Positions 16,462-22,150 of a stretch of DNA of 22,150 nt are shown here, one piece after another. This stretch comes from Collinsella sp. AF33-16 (lineage in GTDB: Bacteria; Actinomycetota; Coriobacteriia; Coriobacteriales; Coriobacteriaceae): positions 1 to 22,150 of the forward strand of contig NZ_QRQC01000026.1 in the NCBI RefSeq assembly GCF_003475325.1, written 5' to 3'. The notes beneath the pieces are model-generated. The model did no database searches, had not been told where the DNA came from, and worked only from the letters and a program-made list of their open reading frames with translations. Each line of letters starts with the position of its first letter. Position 1 is the first letter of the stretch. The position numbers were made by a program, and so were the translations under genes.

Positions 16462-16469
16462 GTACCTAA
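16458..16469. repeat. 12-bp palindrome TTAGGTACCTAA, copy 2
   Basis: Identical to the palindrome at 12954-12965. It overlaps the stop codon of the small membrane-protein gene and lies 21 nt before a terminator stem. Confidence 0.55.
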
Positions 16470-16490
16470 CAATTACTCAGCAAATTGTGA

Positions 16491-16531
16491 GGGGTCCTTG
16501 TCTGATTCATGAGACAAGGACCCCTTATTTT
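16491..16531 (+). terminator. Rho-independent terminator of the parAB operon
   Basis: A perfect 13-bp stem (GGGGTCCTTGTCT at 16491-16503 with 16512-16524) has an 8-nt loop and is followed by TTATTTT. It closes the plus-strand parAB transcript. Confidence 0.92.
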
Positions 16532-16588
16532 GGCCGTAAAAATGGGACAGGTAGCAGCTGATTCAAAATTAAGGTCAATAAATGAAAC

Positions 16589-16619
16589 GACCCCGGTTGC
16601 ATATCCTGCAACAGGGGCC
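16589..16619 (-). terminator. Probable terminator of rlmN
   Basis: Two 12-nt arms (16589-16600 and 16608-16619) pair with one mismatch and one G-U pair around a 7-nt loop. On the minus strand the hairpin is followed by GTTTCATTTATT, which is T-rich but not a clean run. It lies 41 nt after the rlmN stop. Confidence 0.65.
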
Positions 16620-16625
16620 GTTCGA

Positions 16626-16641
16626 TGTTTCACATGAAACG
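16626..16641. promoter_or_regulatory. Degenerate parS-like site
   Basis: TGTTTCACATGAAACG matches parS at 14 of 16 positions. It lies between the rlmN stop codon and its terminator, about 2.2 kb from the perfect parS trio. Whether ParB binds is unknown. Confidence 0.5.
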
Positions 16642-16659
16642 TTTTGGAGTGTGACTCCC

Positions 16660-17712
16660 CTATGCGTTCTTCTGAACTTTGAAACGCTGTTTCAGCTGTC
16701 CGCAAGCGGCGTCAATATCGTTACCACGGGAGTTACGAATCGTGGTCTCGATACCACGGGACTCAAGACGACGCTGAAGATCCTCAACCTTATGAATCGA
16801 CGCCGGCTTGAGCGGGCTGCCCTCGATGTCGTTAAGTTGAATCAGGTTAACGTGGCACAGCGTTCCCTCGCAGAAGTCGCAGAGTGCCTGCATCTCGGGA
16901 TTCGTATCGTTGACGCCTTCGATCATGGCATACTCATAGGTCGGGCGGCGGCCAGTCTTCTCGGTGTAGAGCTGAAGCGCTTCGTGAAGGCGAAGCAGCG
17001 TGTATTTCTTAACACCGGGCATGAGCTTATTGCGCGTCGACTGGATGGCGGAATGCAGGGAAACGGCAAGAGTGAACTGCTCGGGGATATCGGCAAATTT
17101 GCGAATACCGGGAATAACGCCGCTGGTAGAGACGGTGAGGTGACGAGCGCCGATACCGATACCATCGGGGTCGTTGAGGATACGCAATGCCTTGAGAACC
17201 TCGTCGTAGTTGGCAAACGGCTCGCCCTGGCCCATGAAGACAACGCTTGTGGCACGCTCGCCAAAGTCGTTGGATACATGAAGCACCTGGTCGACGATCT
17301 CTTGAGCGGTCAGAGAGCGCTTGAGGCCGTTGAGACCGGTAGCGCAAAAGGCGCAGCCCATGCCGCAGCCTGCCTGGGTGGAAACGCAGACGGAAAGTTT
17401 GTTACGACGGGGCATGCCGACAGTCTCGACGGAAATGCCATCGTGGTACTCGAGCAGATACTTGCGCGAGCCATCTTTGGAAACCTGCTTGGTGAGTTCA
17501 GTCGGCGTATCAAAGGCAAAAGCCTCTTTAAGCTGCTCACGGAAAGCCTTGGGAAGGTTGGTCATATCGTCAAACGAACAAACGTTCTTCTCAAAGACCC
17601 ATTCGATGAGCTGCTTCGCGCGGAAGGCGGGCTGGCCAAGTTCGGCCACGAGCTCGCGAATATCGTTTTGGCTCAAGTCGCGAATGTCCTGAGATTTAGT
17701 CCTGGGATTCAT
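16660..17712 (-). CDS. rlmN: Dual-specificity 23S rRNA/tRNA adenine-C2 methyltransferase RlmN
   Basis: Radical-SAM enzyme that methylates C2 of A2503 in 23S rRNA and of A37 in some tRNAs. 350 aa. The [4Fe-4S] motif CGMGCAFC supplies Cys116, Cys120 and Cys123. The C-terminal Cys337 (DIDAACGQL) corresponds to the cysteine that resolves the methylated intermediate. MGQGEPF replaces the more usual MGMGEPL. The length and paired cysteines favour RlmN; Cfr is a related family but is usually plasmid-borne and associated with resistance. AAAGG precedes the ATG start. It is transcribed against the neighbouring operons and towards the origin, and diverges from ddl. Confidence 0.95.
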   Translation of the reverse strand: MNPRTKSQDIRDLSQNDIRELVAELGQPAFRAKQLIEWVFEKNVCSFDDMTNLPKAFREQLKEAFAFDTPTELTKQVSKDGSRKYLLEYHDGISVETVGMPRRNKLSVCVSTQAGCGMGCAFCATGLNGLKRSLTAQEIVDQVLHVSNDFGERATSVVFMGQGEPFANYDEVLKALRILNDPDGIGIGARHLTVSTSGVIPGIRKFADIPEQFTLAVSLHSAIQSTRNKLMPGVKKYTLLRLHEALQLYTEKTGRRPTYEYAMIEGVNDTNPEMQALCDFCEGTLCHVNLIQLNDIEGSPLKPASIHKVEDLQRRLESRGIETTIRNSRGNDIDAACGQLKQRFKVQKNA

Positions 17713-17727
17713 GGAAGCCTTTCGATT

Positions 17728-17757
17728 TTGGGGAAACGTAGAGGGTATCGCTACAAT
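17728..17757 (+). promoter_or_regulatory. Candidate ddl promoter
   Basis: TACAAT (17752-17757), the same -10 as at rpmH, lies 18 nt after TTGGGG (17728-17733), a weak -35. It sits in the 85-nt gap between divergent rlmN and ddl and leaves about a 35-nt leader before the ddl start. Confidence 0.4.
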
Positions 17758-17797
17758 ATGGTATCAGCTGCAGAAATTATAGAGGAGGAGTCTGCCC

Positions 17798-18763
17798 ATG
17801 CCGGGTAAAAGCCTAGAGAACATGCACGTAGCGGTCTTGGCGGGCGGTCATTCCGCCGAGCGCGAGATCTCGCTCGATTCGGGAAAGAACGTTGTGGTGG
17901 CACTGAAGGAAGCCGGCTACACCTCGGTGGAGCTGCTTGACACGGCCGCTGATGACTTTATGGTAACCATGGCGACCGGCGGATTCGATGTGGCATTTAT
18001 CGCCATGCACGGCGCCGGCGGTGAGGATGGCGCCATGCAGGGTGCCATGGAGACCCTGGGTATCCCCTACACGGCCTCGGGCGTACTTGCCAGCGCCTGC
18101 GGTGCCGACAAGGAGGTCTCTAAGCTCCTATACGCCAAGGCGGGCATTCCCATTGCCCCCGGCCTTGCGCTCGAGGTGGGCGATGAAGTCGATATCGATC
18201 ATATCGTCGAGGTTTGTGGCGAGCGCTGCTTTGTGAAGCCGGCCGTCAACGGTTCCAGCTATGGCATTTCCCTGGTCCATGAGCCCTCCGAGCTGCCCGC
18301 GGCAATCGCCAAGGCGTTTGAGTACGGCGACAAAGTGCTGGTCGAGAAGTGCATCGAGGGTACCGAGATCACCGTCGGCGTATACGGCGAAGATGACGTA
18401 CGCGCCCTGCCGATTGTCGAGATTCGTAAGCCCGAGGACTGCGAGTTCTACGATCTGGACGTGAAGTATGTCGACCCTACGGATATCCATCGCATTCCGG
18501 CGCAGATTTCACCCGAGAATTACGCTCGCGCTCAGGAACTTGCCTGTGCCGCTCACAAGGCCCTCGGTTGCCTGGGTATCTCGCGCAGCGACTTTATTGT
18601 GAGCGAGGACGGCCCCGTTATCCTCGAGACCAATACCATTCCCGGCATGACCGATACGTCGCTGTATCCGGATGAGATCCGCCACACCGACGACATGACG
18701 TTCCCGCAGGTCTGTGACAGCCTGATCCGTATGGGCCTTCGTCGAGCGGGCATTGCATGCTAA
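17798..18763 (+). CDS. ddl: D-alanine--D-alanine ligase
   Basis: ATP-grasp enzyme that joins two D-alanines for the peptidoglycan precursor. 321 aa, usual length. Motifs: GGHSAEREISLDSG with Glu21 (E. coli DdlB Glu15), HGAGGEDGAMQG (71-82), VKPAVNGSSYGIS with Ser153 (Ser150) and the omega-loop pair Lys223-Tyr224 (Lys215-Tyr216 of DdlB). The metal-binding end is ILETNTIPGMTDTSLYP. Tyr at the second omega-loop position is what D-Ala-D-Ala ligases have; D-Ala-D-Lac ligases of intrinsically vancomycin-resistant lactic acid bacteria have Phe. So a normal D-Ala-D-Ala product is expected. AGGAGGAG precedes the ATG. Its last 7 nt (ATGCTAA) overlap the start of dinG. Confidence 0.95.
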   Translation: MPGKSLENMHVAVLAGGHSAEREISLDSGKNVVVALKEAGYTSVELLDTAADDFMVTMATGGFDVAFIAMHGAGGEDGAMQGAMETLGIPYTASGVLASACGADKEVSKLLYAKAGIPIAPGLALEVGDEVDIDHIVEVCGERCFVKPAVNGSSYGISLVHEPSELPAAIAKAFEYGDKVLVEKCIEGTEITVGVYGEDDVRALPIVEIRKPEDCEFYDLDVKYVDPTDIHRIPAQISPENYARAQELACAAHKALGCLGISRSDFIVSEDGPVILETNTIPGMTDTSLYPDEIRHTDDMTFPQVCDSLIRMGLRRAGIAC

Positions 18764-21651
18764 TCGAGGACGCGGTTTCGTCAGGAACGCCGCAGTTTGT
18801 CATCGACTCCTATGCCACGCTTGCCGACCGCGCCAAAACGCAGTCCTTCGGCCTTATCGAGGAAGATGTGATTATCCTCGATACCGAGACCACGGGTCTT
18901 TCGGTGCAGGACAACGAGCTGATCGAGATCTCGGCGGCCCGTCTTTCGGGCCGCGAGGTCATCGACCGCTTCGATACCTTCGTGCATCCCAGGCAGCTGA
19001 TTCCCGCCGAGATTACCGAGCTCACGAGCATTACAAATGCCGATGTGGCAGATGCCCCGTCGGCGGTTGAGGCCGTCGCCGCTCTCGCCGATTTTGTCGG
19101 TGGCTGCCCGGTGATCGCACACAACGCCACGTTCGACCGCTCGTTTATCGAGTCGGTCAAAGGCGGCGTCAACGTGAGCGATATTTGGATCGATTCGCTG
19201 GCGCTGTCGCGCATCGCGCTTCCGCGCCTGGCCTCGCACAAGCTGTCTTTTATGGCCGATCTGTTTGGCTGCGACTCGGTATCACACCGTGCCAATGCCG
19301 ACGTCGACGCCCTGTGTGGCGTATGGCGCGTGTTGCTCGTGGCGCTCACCGACTTGCCCCAGGGCCTCATGGCGCGCCTAGCCGACATGCATCCGGACGT
19401 GCCTTGGTCCTATCGTCCTATCTTCTCATTCTTGGCAGGGCAGAACCCTGGTCCCATCTTCTCTCTCAGCGCCGCTCGTGCTGACGTTCTCAAGGCCGAT
19501 CGCGCCGACGATCGGGTGGACGCCGATGAACTGCCGGTTCTCAAGATGCCGAGTCGTGAGGAGATCGAGGCAGACTATGCGCCAGGTGGCCTGGTCAATC
19601 GCATGTATCCCACCTACGAGCCGCGTGATGAGCAGATCGCGATGGCGCTCGAGGTCCGCGATGCGCTGGTCACGGGCACTCATCGAGTAATTGAGGCAGG
19701 CACAGGCGTCGGCAAATCGATGGCCTATCTGGTGCCTTTTGCCGAGGCAGCACGCCGTAACAACATCACGGTTGGTATTGCGACCAAATCGAACAATCTT
19801 GCCGACCAGCTCATGTACCATGAGCTGCCAAAACTTGCGGAGCAACTGGACGGTGGTCTGTCATTTTGCGCTCTCAAGGGGTATGACCACTATCCGTGCC
19901 TGCGCAAGCTTGAGCGCATGAGCCGCGGCCAGGTCGAGATTACCACCAAGCGCGATCCGGCGGACACGCTCACGGCGGTCGCGGTCATTATGGCGTACGT
20001 CTGCCAATCAGCCGATGGCGACCTCGACTCGCTCGGCATTCGGTGGCGCAGCGTCAACCGTCCCGACTTTACGACGGCCTCGCGCGAGTGTGCTCGTCGC
20101 CTCTGCCCGTTTTTCCCTGATAAATGTTTGGTCCACGGCGCTCGCCGTCGTGCGGCGCATGCCGATGTGGTGGTCACCAACCATTCCCTGCTGTTCCGCA
20201 ACGTCGCGGCCGAGGGCAGGATTTTGCCGCCGATTCGTCATTGGGTAATCGACGAGGCCCATTCCATCGAGCGCGAGGCGCGCCGTCAGTGGGCGCGTGT
20301 GGTGTCGGCGGACGAATCACGCGTTCTGTTTGAGCGTCTGGGTGGCTCGAGCACCGGCGCGCTAAGCCAGGTTTCCCGTGATTTGGCAACCTCCGAGGGC
20401 TCTACGCTCTATCTGGGCCTTACTGCCAAGGCGACGTCGACGGTTGCGCGCGCGAGCATGGCGATTGCCGGCGTGTTCGATGGCGTTCGCGAGCTCGGTC
20501 GCCGTGCCCGTGGGGGCTATGACAATGCCAATCTATGGATTGGCCCCGAGCTGCGCGAATCTGACGACTGGCATGATTTCTTACAGTCGGCCTACACTGG
20601 CATCGACGCATTGGAACAAGCTGACAAGAGCGTCGACGCGCTGGTGCAAGCCGTCGCCGCCGACAAGCCAGAGGTTGTTGTCGACCTGGGTGATATCTCG
20701 CGCCGCCTGCACGAGCTGGCCGAGAACCTAAAACTCATCATTGATGGTACCGATGAACACTACGTGTATTCGCTGCAGGTCAATCGCAGGCTGCGTGCCG
20801 GCGGAGAGTCAATGACCGCAGAGCGCATCGACATTGGCGAGGCCTTGGCAACCGAGTGGCTGCCCGAGGTTCACACGGCTATCTTTGCCTCGGCGACCAT
20901 GACGGTGTCCAAAAGCTTTGAACACTTTAACCATGCGGTCGGCCTCGATCGCATCGGTGCTTCAACATCCTCATCGCTGCACTTGGACTCGAGCTACGAC
21001 TTCGATTCGAACATGGCTGTAGTCGTTGCGGGCGATATCCCCGATCCGCGCGATCGTGAGAGCTATCTTACGGCGCTCGAGCGCGTGCTGGTCGACGCCC
21101 ATCTTGCCATGGGCGGATCGGTGCTCACGTTGTTCACCAATCGGCGCGACATGGAGGACCTATACGCCCGCGTTGAGCCCAAGATGGCCCGTGCGGGTCT
21201 GGAGCTCAACTGCCAGCAGCGCAACTCATCTCCTCGTCGCCTGCGCGACCGGTTTATCAACGAACCGACCTCGTCGCTTTTTGCGCTCAAGGCCTTCTGG
21301 GAGGGGTTTGATGCCAGCGGCGAGACGCTGCGCTGCGTCATCATTCCCAAGTTGCCGTTCTCGAGCCCCACGGACCCGCTCTCGTGCGAGCGCAACCTGC
21401 GCGAAGACCGCGCATGGGCGCGCTATTCGCTGCCCGAGGCGGTGCTCGAGGTTAAGCAGGCCGCGGGGCGTTTGATTCGCTCGTCGACCGATAGCGGTGT
21501 GCTGATCTTGGCGGATCCTCGCCTGGTGACGAAGGGCTATGGCAAGAAGTTCTTAACGTCGCTGCCCACGAGCTCCTACCAGCGCATCGAATCGGCGCAG
21601 ATCGGGCACTATCTACAGCTGTGGCGTGCACGCCACGAGCGGCGGCGCTAA
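18757..21651 (+). CDS. dinG: DinG-type helicase with N-terminal DEDDh exonuclease domain
   Basis: 964 aa. Residues about 38-195 form a DnaQ/PolC-like 3'-5' exonuclease: ILDTETTG (Asp42, Glu44), AHNATFD (His122, Asp127) and HRANAD (His177, Asp182). An XPD/DinG superfamily 2 helicase follows: Q-motif YEPRDEQI, Walker A GTGVGKS (315-321), DEAH box (499-502) and motif VI QAAGRLIRSS near the C-terminus. Four cysteines, Cys381, Cys445, Cys450 and Cys457, are spaced like the DinG/XPD iron-sulfur cluster (C-x4-C-x6-C for the last three). Known members unwind DNA with 5'-3' polarity or, in some Firmicutes, act as nucleases. The ATG overlaps the ddl stop; its own stop overlaps the convergent WYL gene by 4 nt. 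No terminator is visible between those two. Confidence 0.93.
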   Translation: MLIEDAVSSGTPQFVIDSYATLADRAKTQSFGLIEEDVIILDTETTGLSVQDNELIEISAARLSGREVIDRFDTFVHPRQLIPAEITELTSITNADVADAPSAVEAVAALADFVGGCPVIAHNATFDRSFIESVKGGVNVSDIWIDSLALSRIALPRLASHKLSFMADLFGCDSVSHRANADVDALCGVWRVLLVALTDLPQGLMARLADMHPDVPWSYRPIFSFLAGQNPGPIFSLSAARADVLKADRADDRVDADELPVLKMPSREEIEADYAPGGLVNRMYPTYEPRDEQIAMALEVRDALVTGTHRVIEAGTGVGKSMAYLVPFAEAARRNNITVGIATKSNNLADQLMYHELPKLAEQLDGGLSFCALKGYDHYPCLRKLERMSRGQVEITTKRDPADTLTAVAVIMAYVCQSADGDLDSLGIRWRSVNRPDFTTASRECARRLCPFFPDKCLVHGARRRAAHADVVVTNHSLLFRNVAAEGRILPPIRHWVIDEAHSIEREARRQWARVVSADESRVLFERLGGSSTGALSQVSRDLATSEGSTLYLGLTAKATSTVARASMAIAGVFDGVRELGRRARGGYDNANLWIGPELRESDDWHDFLQSAYTGIDALEQADKSVDALVQAVAADKPEVVVDLGDISRRLHELAENLKLIIDGTDEHYVYSLQVNRRLRAGGESMTAERIDIGEALATEWLPEVHTAIFASATMTVSKSFEHFNHAVGLDRIGASTSSSLHLDSSYDFDSNMAVVVAGDIPDPRDRESYLTALERVLVDAHLAMGGSVLTLFTNRRDMEDLYARVEPKMARAGLELNCQQRNSSPRRLRDRFINEPTSSLFALKAFWEGFDASGETLRCVIIPKLPFSSPTDPLSCERNLREDRAWARYSLPEAVLEVKQAAGRLIRSSTDSGVLILADPRLVTKGYGKKFLTSLPTSSYQRIESAQIGHYLQLWRARHERRR

Positions 21652-22150
21652 AGCGGACAGACGAGGGTTTTTGCCATATCGCACAGACGCTTTGACAGGG
21701 CGGGGTCATCCAAGATGCGGATGGCTCCGCCCGCTGCGATTATCTGGCTCAGCAGCCAACGCTCGGAGCCGTAATGTACGGTTACCGTTGCCATGTCTGT
21801 CCCGCTGCGTTCGATTAGGGTGATGCCGGCCCAGTCCAGATGCTCCGCCATATCGAATGGCATCAAGAGCTTTGCGCTACGCTGCGTCCGGGCAAGGGAA
21901 TCGTGGAGGGATGCAACGTCCGGTGCGTGAGGCACGACGGAGTCTTCCGTTAAGGCGAGTCCCTCGATTTTATCCATGCGATAGGTGCGCTGCTCATCGA
22001 CCGCGATGTCCCAGGCAATCAGATATGTTTGGTCGCCGTTTGCTGTAATGCGCAAGGGGTCGACCAGACGCTCGCGTGGCCGCGCATCGTCCATCGAGCG
22101 ATACGAGATACGACAGACACTATGACCCAATCCGAGGGCACTAAAAAGAC
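21648..22150 (-). CDS. WYL-domain transcriptional regulator (partial, 5' end outside window)
   Basis: Only the C-terminal ~167 residues are present; the frame stays open to the window edge, so the apparent TTG start at 22130 is not real. The WYL-like core reads TYLIAWDIAVDEQRTYRMDKI, matching the family pattern of an aromatic-Leu strand followed by an Arg/Asp helix entry. The C-terminal GSERWLLSQIIAAGGAIRIL and the following helix resemble the WCX extension found in PafBC/DeoR-like regulators. WYL domains are thought to sense nucleic-acid or nucleotide ligands and to control DNA-damage or defence genes; the target here is unknown. The N-terminal DNA-binding domain would lie beyond the window. 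It is convergent with dinG, overlapping by 4 nt. Confidence 0.82.
   Translation of the reverse strand, partial: LFSALGLGHSVCRISYRSMDDARPRERLVDPLRITANGDQTYLIAWDIAVDEQRTYRMDKIEGLALTEDSVVPHAPDVASLHDSLARTQRSAKLLMPFDMAEHLDWAGITLIERSGTDMATVTVHYGSERWLLSQIIAAGGAIRILDDPALSKRLCDMAKTLVCPL

Noticed and set aside
18449..18472. Ddl as a D-Ala-D-Lac ligase (vancomycin resistance type)
   Set aside because: The omega loop reads VKYVD; the residue matching E. coli Tyr216 is Tyr and not Phe, so a standard D-Ala-D-Ala ligase is expected.

Overview
This window is the chromosomal replication-origin region of a high-G+C Gram-positive bacterium. Gene content, gene order and protein character point to Coriobacteriia, most likely Collinsella or a close relative; the genus is inferred and was not checked against a database. 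The actinobacterial order rpmH <-> dnaA-dnaN-recF-DUF721-gyrB-gyrA is kept, with one extra gene between the origin and dnaA. I see no tRNA, rRNA, CRISPR array, insertion sequence or prophage.

Left arm (1-11076), all on the minus strand and so transcribed away from the origin: an unusual GHKL-ATPase/winged-helix gene and dnaA (15 nt apart), then dnaN, recF and a DUF721/DciA-like gene ending at a strong terminator, then gyrB and gyrA. The gyrA end is followed by a hairpin at the window edge. The origin looks bipartite. One half lies between dnaA and dnaN (7746-7983) and carries an AT-rich unwinding element with a DnaA-trio-like array. The other half lies between the GHKL gene and rpmH (11077-11319) and carries a dense cluster of DnaA boxes. 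The halves share a 13-mer (GTTTTCAACAGGT, three copies) and a 17-mer.

Right arm (11320-16531), all on the plus strand: a strong promoter, then rpmH, rnpA, yidD, yidC and jag (ribosome, RNase P and membrane-protein insertion), closed by a terminator. Next come rsmG, three perfect parS sites spaced exactly 39 bp apart, parA, parB and a small membrane-protein gene that overlaps parB, closed by a second terminator. This rsmG-parAB block is visibly richer in A+T than its neighbours.

Far right (16532-22150): rlmN on the minus strand, divergent from a ddl-dinG pair on the plus strand whose ends overlap. The last gene is a minus-strand WYL-domain regulator that runs off the window. Together the genes cover initiation (DnaA, DciA-like), clamp and repair (DnaN, RecF, DinG), topology (gyrase), origin segregation (ParAB/parS), translation and membrane biogenesis, and one cell-wall precursor enzyme. 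The least explained element is the GHKL-ATPase gene at the origin.
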